Shown: positions 1 through 8,512, numbered from the stretch's first letter. The stretch: 34,936 nucleotides of DNA from an uncultured Peptoniphilus sp. (GCA_946999425.1 CAMQDG010000007.1:1-34936), one strand, 5' to 3'. The notes: generated by a model from the letters alone, not told the origin. Numbers and translations are program-made.

Positions 1-386
1 GCCATTACAACGAGATGAATGTACTTTCAATGTATGGACTAATAGGAGCTTATTCAGAAACAGGAGATCAATGGGCCCAAGAAATGCTTGAAGTAATAAA
101 GGGAAATCTTGAGTATGCAACAAAATTCATTGACGAAAACTTTGAAGGAGTAAAATATAGCAAGCCTCAAGGAACTTATATGCTTTTTATAGATTGCACT
201 GAATATTGCAAGAAAAATAATATAAGTATAGAAGAAATAGAAAAAGCAGGATGGGATGTTGGACTAGCATGGCAAGATGGTAGAATGTTCCACGGACCTT
301 ACCATATAAGATTGAACTTAGCCCTACCTCTGTCAAGAGTTAAAGAAGCTTTTGATAGAATGAAAAAATATGTTTTTGTAAAATAA
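1..386 (+). CDS. PatB/MalY-type cystathionine beta-lyase (C-terminal part, cut by window edge)
   Basis: The open frame runs in from the left edge (frame starts at base 3), so only about the last 128 residues are present. This is the C-terminal small domain of a PLP-dependent class I/II aminotransferase-fold enzyme. The diagnostic stretch is IRLNLALP near the end, where the Arg binds the substrate carboxylate, preceded by KPQGTYMLFID and AGWDVGLAWQDGRMF, as in the MalY/PatB C-S lyases that cleave cystathionine or cysteine to pyruvate, ammonia and a thiol. The PLP lysine lies outside the window, so the exact substrate cannot be judged. A strong intrinsic terminator follows the stop codon at once, so this gene ends its transcript. 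An aminotransferase of the same fold is the main alternative. Confidence 0.8.
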   Translation, partial: HYNEMNVLSMYGLIGAYSETGDQWAQEMLEVIKGNLEYATKFIDENFEGVKYSKPQGTYMLFIDCTEYCKKNNISIEEIEKAGWDVGLAWQDGRMFHGPYHIRLNLALPLSRVKEAFDRMKKYVFVK

Positions 387-390
387 GAAA

Positions 391-430
391 GAAAAATAAC
401 TCGATTTATAAGTCGGGTTATTTTTTATTT
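391..430 (+). terminator. Intrinsic terminator after the C-S lyase gene
   Basis: A ten-pair stem (AATAACTCGA at 395-404 with TCGGGTTATT at 413-422, one G-T pair) is followed directly by a T-rich run. It begins 9 bases after the stop codon. Confidence 0.85.
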
Positions 431-485
431 AACATATAAGTCATTTATTGCTAAACTATTAGTGAAATTATTTAAGGAGATAAAA

Positions 486-1685
486 ATGGAGGATTTTGAT
501 AAAAAAATTATTGATGAAATAGAAAATAGTTTTGATTTTTTGGTAAAAACTAGAAGATTTTTTCATACTTATCCGGAGCTTTCGGGAAAAGAAATAAAAA
601 CTTCTGAATTTTTAAAAGATCAGATGAAAAGTTTGGGTTTAGAAATTAAAGAGGTGAAGGGGACAGGCTTTTATGCTGTCCTTGATACAAAAAAGCCGGG
701 GAAAACATTGGGTATAAGATCTGATATTGACGGCCTTCCCATTGAGGAAAATAAGTGCAATATGACTTGTGAAAAAGTTTCGGTTTCTGAAAATAAGGGC
801 ATTATGCATGCCTGTGGTCATGACGGTCATATGGCAATGCTTCTTAATTCCGCAAAAATTTTGACAAAATATAAGGAGGATCTAAGGGGAAAAATCATTT
901 TTATTTTTGAAGAGGGAGAAGAATTGGGAACGGGTATCCGACCTATGATAGAGGAGCTTAAAAAACTTAAAATTGATGGCATTTATGGAAATCATTTAGT
1001 TTCTTTTATGGATGTGGGATCTATAAGTTTCACCCCAGGCCCTGTTATGGCAGGCTCTGCTATAATTGATTTTACCGTTCATGGAAAGGGTGGACATGGG
1101 TCTAGACCGGATCTTTCTATTAATCCAATTTTTGCAGCTGCAAATATTATTAATGGTCTAGCTTCTGCTTGGGTAAATCAAATTGATGTTACTAAAACTG
1201 TCACTTTAGGTCTTGGTTCAATAAATGGAGGTCAACAGAGAAATATTATTCCAGACACTGTAAGGGTTACGGGAACAATGAGATTTTATGATGTGGATGA
1301 AGGTAAAAAAGCTTATGAAGTTTTAAAAAATGTTGCGGAAAATATAAGTGCCGCTAGCAGGTGTAGCCTTGAGTTTACCAAGGAGTCCGGCTTTAAGGAA
1401 GGCCCTGTTATAAATGATGAAAAACTTTCCAATCTGGCAAATTCTGCCATAAGGGATCTTGAAATTTTTGATCTTCATAAAAAGGAAATTTGGTTTGCTT
1501 CAGAATCCTTCAGTTTTTATAGGAGCCTAGCCCCTAGTTTATTTGCCTTTGTGGGCATTAGAAATAGGGAAAAGGGAATTTATGCAGAGCATCACAATGA
1601 GCATTTTGATATGGACGAAAGGGCTTTAAAATATGGAAGTCTTGCTCAAGTAAAATTTGCTAAGGAATTTTTAACGAAGGACTAG
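486..1685 (+). CDS. M20D family metallo-amidohydrolase (hippurate / N-acyl amino acid hydrolase type)
   Basis: 399-residue di-metal amidohydrolase that would cleave an N-acyl or peptide-like amide bond from an amino acid in the cytoplasm. Visible family marks are RRFFHTYPELSGKE near the N-terminus, RSDIDGLPI, the metal-binding HACGHDGH at about residues 108-115, EEGEELGTG with the catalytic and metal-binding Glu residues, GNH, the dimerisation-domain GKGGHGSRPD, and the C-terminal HHNEHFDMDE. The usual ASEDFS is ASESFS here, a change in a normally acidic position. An upstream in-frame GTG at 462 would add eight residues, but AAGGAG at 474-479 is spaced correctly for ATG 486, so I use 486. It stands alone between a terminator and the riboflavin promoter. 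Substrate is unknown; family assignment is secure. Confidence 0.88.
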   Translation: MEDFDKKIIDEIENSFDFLVKTRRFFHTYPELSGKEIKTSEFLKDQMKSLGLEIKEVKGTGFYAVLDTKKPGKTLGIRSDIDGLPIEENKCNMTCEKVSVSENKGIMHACGHDGHMAMLLNSAKILTKYKEDLRGKIIFIFEEGEELGTGIRPMIEELKKLKIDGIYGNHLVSFMDVGSISFTPGPVMAGSAIIDFTVHGKGGHGSRPDLSINPIFAAANIINGLASAWVNQIDVTKTVTLGLGSINGGQQRNIIPDTVRVTGTMRFYDVDEGKKAYEVLKNVAENISAASRCSLEFTKESGFKEGPVINDEKLSNLANSAIRDLEIFDLHKKEIWFASESFSFYRSLAPSLFAFVGIRNREKGIYAEHHNEHFDMDERALKYGSLAQVKFAKEFLTKD

Positions 1686-1697
1686 GAAAACATTGAC

Positions 1698-1725
1698 TTG
1701 ACATAATTTACCATAATGCTATTAT
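1698..1725 (+). promoter_or_regulatory. Promoter of the riboflavin operon
   Basis: TTGACA at 1698-1703 and TATTAT at 1720-1725 with 16 bases between, a good sigma-A match placed about 25 bases before the FMN riboswitch. A slightly shifted -10 (TATATT) is also possible. Confidence 0.75.
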
Positions 1726-1748
1726 ATTAAGTAAGTAAATATTTTTAA

Positions 1749-1856
1749 ATCTTCAGGGCGAGGTGTAATTCCTCACCGGCGGTAAAGTCCGCGAGCATTT
1801 GCATGAATCGGTGAAATTCCGATACCGACGGTTATAGTCCGGATGAAAGAAGTAAT
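1749..1856 (+). ncRNA. FMN riboswitch (RFN element)
   Basis: The conserved RFN core is readable throughout: AGGGCGAGGTGTAATTCC, then CACCGGCGGTAAAGTCCGCG, the variable arm, GGTGAAATTCCGATACCGAC, and the closing AGTCCGGATGAAAGAAG. CTTC at 1751-1754 pairs with GAAG at 1849-1852 to close P1. It precedes ribD, the expected target. FMN binding would reduce expression of the riboflavin biosynthesis genes that follow. Confidence 0.97.
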
Positions 1857-1863
1857 ATTTTTG

Positions 1864-1888
1864 TAAGCCTTGAAAGGGGCTTTTTTTT
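1864..1888 (+). terminator. FMN riboswitch expression platform: terminator that also covers the ribD ribosome binding site
   Basis: AAGCC (1865-1869) pairs with GGCTT (1878-1882) and is followed by a T run that ends exactly at the ribD ATG. The only plausible ribosome binding site, AAAGGGG at 1873-1879, lies in the loop and 3' arm of the same hairpin. One structure could therefore terminate transcription and hide the start site. Confidence 0.75.
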
Positions 1889-2992
1889 ATGGAATTAGAC
1901 GAATTATTTATTAAAAAAACAATTGAACTTGCAAAACTTGGAAGAGGACATACAAGGTCAAACCCTCTTGTAGGGTGCGTTATTGTAAAAGATGGGAAGA
2001 TTATTTCTCAGGGTTATCATGAAAAATTTGGAGAAAACCATGCTGAAAGAAATGCAATTTTAAATTCAAAGGTTTCTCTTGAAGGCTCAGATCTTTATGT
2101 AAATCTGGAGCCCTGCTCTCATTTTGGCAAGACTCCACCATGTACAGATTTAATTATTAAATCAAAAATTAAAAGAGTTGTGGTGGGATGTCTTGATTCA
2201 AATGAAAAAGTTGCAGGCAAGGGGATTCAAAAATTAAGAGACAATGGAATTGAAGTAAGGCTGGGAGTTTTACAAGACCAATGTCGGGACTTAAACAAAA
2301 AGTTTTTTTATTTTATTAAAAATAAAAGACCTTATGTAGTTTTGAAAACTGCAACAAGTCTTGATGGAAAAATTGCAACTTTTACAGGAAATTCCAAGTG
2401 GATAAGTTCTGAAGCTTCAAGAAGATTTGCCCATAGTTTAAGAAATGATTTAGACGGAATTTTAGTTGGCATAAATACAATTATTAAAGATGATCCGAGT
2501 CTTAATGTAAGAGATATTTTAAATCCATCTCAGCCCAATAGAATTATTGTGGATTCTAAGCTTAGGATTCCTTTGGATTCAAAGCTCTTAAAAAAAGATA
2601 TAGGAAGTAAAACTTATATCTATACAAGCAAAAATTATGACAGGGAAGTTTATAAAAAACTTTGTAAGGTTGAAAACCTTGAAATTGTTGTAACAAATTC
2701 AGATAAGCAAGTGGATTTAAGGGAAATGCTTAAAGATTTAGGTTCAAGAAATATTTCAAGTATCCTTCTTGAAGGAGGGGGAAATTTAAATTTTTCCATG
2801 TTAAGTGAGGGTCTCGTAAATTATGGATATTTTTTCTTAGCTCCTAAAATAATAGGAGGAAGAGATGCTCTTACAAGTGTTGAAGGTCAAGGTTTTAAAA
2901 ATTTAGAAGATTCCATAAGGTTAAAAAATATAAAAATTGACAGGTTTGATGAAGATTTGTGCATAAGAGGTGAAATATGTTTACCGGAATAA
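1889..2992 (+). CDS. ribD: Bifunctional diaminohydroxyphosphoribosylaminopyrimidine deaminase / 5-amino-6-(5-phosphoribosylamino)uracil reductase
   Basis: 367 residues, normal length for RibD, which performs the second and third steps of riboflavin synthesis from GTP. The N-terminal deaminase domain has the zinc motifs HAERNAI and EPCSHFGKTPPC. The C-terminal reductase domain begins near residue 148 and shows TSLDGKIAT, TGNSKWISS, DGILVGINTIIKDDPSLNVR and the late LLEGGGNLNFS NADPH/substrate-binding stretch. The start ATG directly follows the T run of the riboswitch terminator. It overlaps ribE by 16 bases, implying translational coupling. First gene of ribD-ribE-ribBA-ribH, controlled by the FMN riboswitch. 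Confidence 0.97.
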   Translation: MELDELFIKKTIELAKLGRGHTRSNPLVGCVIVKDGKIISQGYHEKFGENHAERNAILNSKVSLEGSDLYVNLEPCSHFGKTPPCTDLIIKSKIKRVVVGCLDSNEKVAGKGIQKLRDNGIEVRLGVLQDQCRDLNKKFFYFIKNKRPYVVLKTATSLDGKIATFTGNSKWISSEASRRFAHSLRNDLDGILVGINTIIKDDPSLNVRDILNPSQPNRIIVDSKLRIPLDSKLLKKDIGSKTYIYTSKNYDREVYKKLCKVENLEIVVTNSDKQVDLREMLKDLGSRNISSILLEGGGNLNFSMLSEGLVNYGYFFLAPKIIGGRDALTSVEGQGFKNLEDSIRLKNIKIDRFDEDLCIRGEICLPE

Positions 2993-3603
2993 TTGAAGAA
3001 GTGGGAATAGTTGAAAGTATACAAAAGAAAAATAACCTTTATAAAATTAAAATTAGGGCAAAAAAAGTTACTGACATAGGTCTTGGAGAGTCCATTGCAA
3101 CAAATGGAGTTTGCCTTACAGTTACAAATTTAGGCAAAGATTTTTTTGAGGCTGATATTATGAAGGCAACTATTGATGGGACGACTTTAAAAGAAATAAA
3201 AAAGGGTTCTTTTGTAAATCTTGAAAGGGCTCTTCCTTCTAATGGAAGATTAAATGGTCATATTGTTCAAGGCCACGTTGATGGACTGGGCAGGATAATA
3301 AAAATTGTAAATTTAAATAATCTTGTGGAATATCACATAAGCACCTCTAAAGAAATTTTAAAGTATATAGTAAAGAAAGGTTCAGTTACCCTTAACGGCA
3401 TCTCTCTTACAGTATCAAAAGTAAATGGAGATTCTTTTGTAGTTTCCATTATTCCCACAACTTTAAAGGAAACCACCCTTACCAAACTTAGGACAGGAGA
3501 TTTAATAAATATTGAAACTGATATTATAGGTAGGTACATTGAAAGACTTTTTACTCCCTATAGGGAAAGTGAAATTTCAATGGACTTGCTTAAAGATTTT
3601 TAA
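2977..3603 (+). CDS. ribE: Riboflavin synthase alpha subunit
   Basis: 208 residues. It dismutates two molecules of 6,7-dimethyl-8-ribityllumazine into riboflavin and the pyrimidine precursor. The protein is the expected internal duplication of two lumazine-binding barrels: MFTGIIEEVG opens repeat 1 and NGHIVQGHVDGLG opens repeat 2, with NGVCLTV and NGISLTV as the paired substrate-site strands. The conserved N-terminal MFTGI supports the start inside the end of ribD. Nine bases separate it from ribBA. Confidence 0.96.
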   Translation: MFTGIIEEVGIVESIQKKNNLYKIKIRAKKVTDIGLGESIATNGVCLTVTNLGKDFFEADIMKATIDGTTLKEIKKGSFVNLERALPSNGRLNGHIVQGHVDGLGRIIKIVNLNNLVEYHISTSKEILKYIVKKGSVTLNGISLTVSKVNGDSFVVSIIPTTLKETTLTKLRTGDLINIETDIIGRYIERLFTPYRESEISMDLLKDF

Positions 3604-3612
3604 GGAGTAGAT

Positions 3613-4824
3613 ATGAAAATTAATACTATTGAAGAAGTTGTAAAAGCACTTAAAAATGGAGAAATAATCATTGTTACTGATGATCCAGACAGGGAAAATG
3701 AAGGAGATTTTATTTGTGCGGCAGAATTTGCCAGTCCTGAAAATATTAATATGATGGCAAAATATGCCAGGGGTTTAATCTGTATGCCTATGAGTAAGTT
3801 TTATGGAGAAAAACTTGGTTTACCTCAAATGGTAAATGAAAACACAGATAATCATTCAACGGCATTTACAGTTTCCATTGATCATAAGGATACAAGTACG
3901 GGAATTTCCGCCTATGAAAGAAGTTTAACTGCAATAAAAACAACAGAAGATTCTGCAAGTCCTGAAGATTTTAGAAGACCGGGTCATATGTTTCCTTTAA
4001 TTGCAAGGACAGGGGGAGTTTTAGTAAGAAGGGGTCATACAGAAGGAACTGTAGATCTTTTAAAAATAGCAGGTCTTAAAGAAATTGGTCTTTGTTGTGA
4101 AATTATGGCTGAAGACGGCCACATGTTAAGGGGAAAGGATATTTTTGCCCTTGCTGAAAAATTTAATATGAAAATCACAACTATTGATGCCATTGCAAAA
4201 TATAGAAAGAAACATGAAAAAATGGTGAGAAAAATAGCTGAGGCAAAACTTCCTACAAAATATGGAGAGTTTACAGCTCACGCCTATTTAGACACTATTA
4301 CTGGAGAACATCACGTTGCCCTTGTTAAGGGAAATATAGGAGATGGAAAAAATCTTCTTTGCAGAGTTCACTCTGAATGTTTAACAGGAGATGCTTTCGG
4401 TTCTTTAAGGTGCGACTGTGGAAATCAGCTACAACTTGCCATGAAAAGAATTAATGAAGAGGGTAGAGGTATCCTTTTGTACATGAGACAGGAAGGAAGA
4501 GGAATAGGACTTTTAAATAAAATTCGTGCCTATGCCCTTCAAGACCAAGGTATGGATACAGTTGAAGCAAATCTTGCTTTGGGTTTTCCTGAAGATATGA
4601 GAGATTATTCAAAAGGGGCACAAATTTTACAAGATTTGGGAGTTCATGAATTAAGGCTTTTAACAAATAATCCTGACAAGGTATATTCTTTGGAAGAATA
4701 TGGAATGGAAATAAAGGAAAGAGTACCCATAGAAATTAAGTCCAATGAAGTGGACAGATTTTATTTAAAGACTAAAGCAAAAAAAATGAAACATATTTTA
4801 AAAGAATTTGAGGAGGAAAAATGA
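3613..4824 (+). CDS. ribBA: Bifunctional 3,4-dihydroxy-2-butanone-4-phosphate synthase / GTP cyclohydrolase II
   Basis: 403 residues, full length for the fused enzyme that supplies both starting branches of riboflavin synthesis. The RibB half (about 1-200) has DDPDRENEGDF (acidic metal loop) and RRGHTEGTVDL. The RibA half has the zinc site HSECLTGDAFGSLRCDCG, then RQEGRGIGLLNKIRAYALQD and LLTNNPDKV. All recognisable catalytic motifs of both halves are present, so both should be active. AAGGAG precedes the ATG. Its last four bases overlap the start of ribH (ATGA). Confidence 0.97.
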   Translation: MKINTIEEVVKALKNGEIIIVTDDPDRENEGDFICAAEFASPENINMMAKYARGLICMPMSKFYGEKLGLPQMVNENTDNHSTAFTVSIDHKDTSTGISAYERSLTAIKTTEDSASPEDFRRPGHMFPLIARTGGVLVRRGHTEGTVDLLKIAGLKEIGLCCEIMAEDGHMLRGKDIFALAEKFNMKITTIDAIAKYRKKHEKMVRKIAEAKLPTKYGEFTAHAYLDTITGEHHVALVKGNIGDGKNLLCRVHSECLTGDAFGSLRCDCGNQLQLAMKRINEEGRGILLYMRQEGRGIGLLNKIRAYALQDQGMDTVEANLALGFPEDMRDYSKGAQILQDLGVHELRLLTNNPDKVYSLEEYGMEIKERVPIEIKSNEVDRFYLKTKAKKMKHILKEFEEEK

Positions 4825-5285
4825 GAATTCACGGTGGAGACCTTACTGCAAAAGGTAAAAAGTTTGCAATAATAGTAGGAAGATTTAATGAATTTATAGG
4901 ATCAAAATTATTGGATGGAGCCATAGACGGTTTAAGTCGTCATGGAGTAAAAGAAGATGAAATTGAGATTTTTTGGGTTCCTGGTGCTTTTGAAATTCCT
5001 CTTATAGCTCAAGAGTGTGCAGAATCAAAAAATTTCCATGCTGTAATTTGTCTTGGAGCAGTAATAAGGGGAGCAACTTCTCATTTTGAATATGTTTCAA
5101 GTGAAGTTTCAAAGGGAATTGCACAAACATCTTTAAAAACAGGAATTCCAGTAATATTTGGAGTCCTTACAACAGATTCTATTGAACAGGCAATAGAACG
5201 TGCAGGGACAAAAGCTGGAAATAAAGGATTTGAAGCAGCAGTTTCAGCTATAGAAATGGTAAATTTAATTGATCAAATAAAATAA
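4821..5285 (+). CDS. ribH: 6,7-dimethyl-8-ribityllumazine synthase
   Basis: 154 residues, typical length. It condenses the ribA/ribD-derived pyrimidine with the ribB butanone phosphate, forming large capsid-like oligomers in this family. Motifs seen are GRFNEFIGSKLLDGA, VPGAFEIPL, GAVIRGATSHFEYV with the catalytic His, and ERAGTKAGNKG near the C-terminus. It overlaps ribBA by four bases and is the last gene of the operon; the next terminator is at 5428. Confidence 0.97.
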   Translation: MRIHGGDLTAKGKKFAIIVGRFNEFIGSKLLDGAIDGLSRHGVKEDEIEIFWVPGAFEIPLIAQECAESKNFHAVICLGAVIRGATSHFEYVSSEVSKGIAQTSLKTGIPVIFGVLTTDSIEQAIERAGTKAGNKGFEAAVSAIEMVNLIDQIK

Positions 5286-5575
5286 TTTATTTTAAATATT
5301 TGAAGTTGGATTTAAAAAACTTATATAGGAAAATCTTAAAGTTTTAAACAATAGCTAATGAATAGATGTGCCAGAACTCTTAGTTGATAAAAAAACAAAG
5401 CTTTTCCTAAATTAAAAGAAAACCTTTAAAGAGCAATTAATTTTGCTCTTTTTTATTTGTAAAATAATTTGAAAACGTATATCATATTATATTTTACTTA
5501 TTTGATTGTTTATTAGCAGGGTGATATTATAAATAAAATAAAAGTTTTTTTAAACTTAAAGAAGGGAGAGATTTA
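5286..5575 (+). other. Intergenic stretch between ribH and abgB
   Basis: About 290 bases without a convincing gene. The right part holds the terminator described separately. The left part contains a distant inverted repeat, TAGGAAAA at 5326-5333 and TTTTCCTA at 5402-5409, whose intervening sequence I cannot assign to any known RNA. No clear promoter for the next gene is visible, though TTGAAA at 5469 and TATATT at 5488 are weak candidates with a short spacer. Confidence 0.4.
5428..5457 (+). terminator. Intrinsic terminator, probable end of the riboflavin operon
   Basis: AAAGAGCAA (5428-5436) pairs perfectly with TTGCTCTTT (5443-5451) around a six-base loop, followed by more T. It lies about 140 bases after ribH with no gene between. 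Confidence 0.85.
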
Positions 5576-7015
5576 ATGGAAGACGTAAAAATTGTAAAAG
5601 AAATTATTGACAGCAAGAAAGACAGTTACAGAAGGCTTAGTGATGCTATTTGGGACAATCCAGAGCTGGGACTGGAAGAATTTAAAAGCCAAAAAATTCT
5701 TTGTGATGCAATTAGAAAAGAAGGCTTTGAAGTTGAAGAAGGTCTTGCAAATATGCCTACAAGTTTTATGGCAACTTGGGGAGAAGGTAAGCCTGTAATT
5801 GCTTTTACAGCAGAGTATGATGCTCTACCCGGACTTAGTCAAAAGGAATGTTCTTTAAAACAAGAAGCTTTAGTGGAAAATGGAGCTGGTCATGGTTGTG
5901 GTCACAATCTTTTGGGAGTAGGTGCCATAGCTGCGGCTTTTGTTTTAAAGGCCTATATGGAAAAAGAAAATAAAAAAGGGACGATTAAAATTTTTGGGAC
6001 TCCTTCTGAAGAAAGAGACGCCGGAAAAACATTTATGGCAAGAGATGGAATTTTTGATGACTTAGATGTAGGTTTTACTTGGCATCCTGCTTCTGTAAAT
6101 TCTGTTTGGGAATGTGGCTCTCTTGCAAATGTAATTGCAACTTTTAAATTTAAGGGAATAAGCTCTCACGCAGCTGCATCACCTGAATTAGGTAGATCTG
6201 CTCTTGATGCCTGCGAACTTATGAATGTGGGAGTTAATTATTTAAGAGAACATGTTAAAAGTGATATTAGAATGCACTATTCATACTTAGATGTTGGGGG
6301 AAAGGCTCCAAATGTAGTTCAAGCAAGTGGGGCAGTTTATTATTTTATAAGAGCTCCAAGGATGGAAGATGCCATGTCAGCCTATGAAAGAGTTGTAGAT
6401 TGTGCAAAGGGTGCAGCTCTTATGACAGGGACTCAGTTAAATGTTGAATTTAATTTGGCGCTTTCAGATTATCTTCCAAATCCTACTTTATCAAAATTAA
6501 TGGAAGAAGCCTTAAAAGATATAGGAGGTCAAGATTATAGTCAAGAAGATTACAAGGAAGCAAAAAAATTTATGACCACTTTAAGTCCTGAAATTATAGA
6601 CGGAACCGTAAAAAGTCTGTCAAGATTTGTGGGAATGACCAAGGCTAAGGAATATGCTGAAAAAGGCCTTATAAGCGACGTTATAATAATGGGAAAAGAT
6701 TCAGATATGGCAAATGGATCAACAGATGTTGGAGATTTTAGTAAATGCGTTCCCACCGCCCAATGTTTAATTTCAACAGCAGCCTTTGCAACTCCTCTTC
6801 ACTCTTGGCAAAGAGTTTCTCAAGGAAAGACAGAGATTGCGAAAAAAGGCATGGACAGAGCAGTTGGCACTTTAGCCTTAACTGCAATAAGAGCTTTAAA
6901 TAATCCTGAAATTATAAAAAAAGCAAAGGAAGAATTAATTGAAGAAAGGGGAGAAAAATATATTTCTCCAATACCTAAAAAATTAAAGGTAAGAGACCCG
7001 AAAATTCAAGCATAA
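5576..7015 (+). CDS. AbgB-like M20 metallopeptidase (p-aminobenzoyl-glutamate hydrolase subunit B family)
   Basis: 479 residues, the usual AbgB length and longer than the M20D enzyme at 486. Members hydrolyse p-aminobenzoyl-glutamate or related amide-linked amino acid conjugates in the cytoplasm. Visible marks are the metal motifs EYDALPGL and GAGHGCGHNLLG, GTPSEE with the catalytic Glu pair, FTWHPAS, and the dimerisation-domain segment GISSHAAASPELGRSALDA. Start chosen at the ATG after GAAGGGAG. Two membrane-protein genes follow at 17- and 9-base gaps with strong ribosome binding sites, suggesting one operon in which the transporter supplies the substrate. No AbgA partner is seen, so the true substrate is uncertain. 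Confidence 0.88.
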   Translation: MEDVKIVKEIIDSKKDSYRRLSDAIWDNPELGLEEFKSQKILCDAIRKEGFEVEEGLANMPTSFMATWGEGKPVIAFTAEYDALPGLSQKECSLKQEALVENGAGHGCGHNLLGVGAIAAAFVLKAYMEKENKKGTIKIFGTPSEERDAGKTFMARDGIFDDLDVGFTWHPASVNSVWECGSLANVIATFKFKGISSHAAASPELGRSALDACELMNVGVNYLREHVKSDIRMHYSYLDVGGKAPNVVQASGAVYYFIRAPRMEDAMSAYERVVDCAKGAALMTGTQLNVEFNLALSDYLPNPTLSKLMEEALKDIGGQDYSQEDYKEAKKFMTTLSPEIIDGTVKSLSRFVGMTKAKEYAEKGLISDVIIMGKDSDMANGSTDVGDFSKCVPTAQCLISTAAFATPLHSWQRVSQGKTEIAKKGMDRAVGTLALTAIRALNNPEIIKKAKEELIEERGEKYISPIPKKLKVRDPKIQA

Positions 7016-7032
7016 TTTAACAGGAGGTTATT

Positions 7033-7752
7033 ATGAAAGTTAGAGATATAGTTAATGGGAAATCCCTTTATATTATGGTAATTTGTTCCCTGCTTATAGT
7101 AGTTGTGTTTATTTTAGTATCATTAAGACTTGCAATAAAAAGAGCAAAAGAACTGGGATTTACTAATAAAGATATTAATAAGGTTATAAAATCATCGGTA
7201 CTTTTTTCCATAGTGCCATCAGTATCAATAGACATTGGACTTGCAAGTTTATCTACAGTTGTAGGTACACCATGGGCATGGTTTAGACTATCAGTTATAG
7301 GAGCTCTTATGTATGAGCTTACTGCTGCAAGTATGGTAACAAGTGCTGCAGGTTATGAAAATATGTCAGAATTTATAAATGGAACAGATGTAAACTTAGT
7401 TCCTGCAATTTTTATGGTGATGAGTATAAGTATAATTTTTGCAGCAGTTTTAAATATATTCTTAGGTAAGTCTTACCACAAGGGAGTAACGAAATTTAAA
7501 ACTAAGAGTGGAGCAGAAGGTACTTTAATAATAGGTTACTTCACTCTTGCAATGATTACAGTACTTTCAGTATCTCAACTACTTAAAGGAAAAGTTTCCA
7601 TTCTTGTTTTTGTAGCAAGTTTTTTAGTTTCCCTTATTCTTTTAAAACTTGCAGAAAAAATGAAGATATCCTGGATGAAAGAATTTGTTTTAGCCTTTGC
7701 CCTTATTGTAGGAATGGGACTTTCAATTATTTTTGAAAGCATGCTTTTATAG
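7033..7752 (+). CDS. DUF5058-like integral membrane protein, putative transporter component
   Basis: 239 residues, about six or seven predicted membrane segments, beginning with a helix at residues 13-34. The segment RLAIKRAKELGFTNKDINK followed by SSVLFSIVPSVSIDIGLASL and GTPWAWFRLSVIGALMYELTAAS matches what I recall of the DUF5058 family, which has no established biochemical function. Start ATG follows AGGAGG. It is sandwiched between the AbgB-like peptidase and a second membrane protein of similar size. The inference is that the two membrane proteins act together to import the peptidase's substrate. Family call is from memory of the pattern; the transport role is inferred from context only. 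Confidence 0.62.
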   Translation: MKVRDIVNGKSLYIMVICSLLIVVVFILVSLRLAIKRAKELGFTNKDINKVIKSSVLFSIVPSVSIDIGLASLSTVVGTPWAWFRLSVIGALMYELTAASMVTSAAGYENMSEFINGTDVNLVPAIFMVMSISIIFAAVLNIFLGKSYHKGVTKFKTKSGAEGTLIIGYFTLAMITVLSVSQLLKGKVSILVFVASFLVSLILLKLAEKMKISWMKEFVLAFALIVGMGLSIIFESMLL

Positions 7753-7761
7753 GAGGAAATC

Positions 7762-8496
7762 ATGGATAATAAAGATTTACAAAAAACAAAATATTTTAAT
7801 ACAATTCACAGAGTAGGAAGAATAGGATCTGTATTAAGTATAGGTGCCATGCTTTTAGTTCCCTATTTAATAGCAGTATCTTATAGCTTAAGATTTGATT
7901 TAAAAGAAGTTTTAGCCATAGCAAGTACTCTTCTTGCAGTTTTCATTCCAACAGTTCTTGCAGAATTTATAAGTTATGGACCTATTTTAGGATCTGGAAC
8001 TTATCTTGCATATATAACCGGAAATGTTACAAACTTAAAAATTCCCTGTGCCTTAAATGCTCAAGCTCTTATGAATTTGGAACAAGGATCTGAAGAATCT
8101 GATGTAATAAGTTTAATTGCCATAGCTTCATCATCACTTATTACAATGTTAATAATAGCCTTAGGAGTTATTCTTTTAATTCCTCTTCAACCATTTTTAC
8201 AATCAGAACCCGTTCAAGTAGCATCTAAATATATTTTACCTGCCCTATTTGGTTCCCTATTTTATACAATGCTTTCAGGAAATAAATCAGGTAAAAATAC
8301 TATTAAGAATAAACTTTTACCCCTATGTGTTCCTGCAGTAATTATGATTATTTGGCATTTGACAGGTGGTAAAGTTGTAGGAAAAGAAGGTATTTGGATT
8401 GTAATTTCCATTATAATGTCAGTAATTTGTGCAAAAATAATGCTTAAGGCAGGTCTTGTAAAAATTATTCCTTCCAAGGAAGAAGAAAATAAATAG
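7762..8496 (+). CDS. Polytopic membrane protein of unknown family, partner of the DUF5058-like protein
   Basis: 244 residues with roughly six or seven hydrophobic segments. Residues near 65-95 carry TVLAEFISYGPILGSGTYLAYITGN, conserved-looking with Gly, Pro and Asn in membrane segments as in carriers; shorter glycine-rich helices follow. I do not recognise a named family with certainty. The start follows AGGAGG and lies nine bases after the DUF5058-like gene, so the two are almost surely co-translated. The charged C-terminus ends KEEENK. No terminator is obvious before the serS promoter at 8513. Confidence 0.6.
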   Translation: MDNKDLQKTKYFNTIHRVGRIGSVLSIGAMLLVPYLIAVSYSLRFDLKEVLAIASTLLAVFIPTVLAEFISYGPILGSGTYLAYITGNVTNLKIPCALNAQALMNLEQGSEESDVISLIAIASSSLITMLIIALGVILLIPLQPFLQSEPVQVASKYILPALFGSLFYTMLSGNKSGKNTIKNKLLPLCVPAVIMIIWHLTGGKVVGKEGIWIVISIIMSVICAKIMLKAGLVKIIPSKEEENK

Positions 8497-8512
8497 ATAG
8501 GTTCTTTTAATC

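Noticed and set aside
486..7015. The two M20 enzymes (486-1685 and 5576-7015) as AbgA and AbgB subunits of one enzyme
   Set aside because: They are separated by the riboflavin operon and two terminators, and the first looks like a stand-alone M20D amidohydrolase rather than AbgA.
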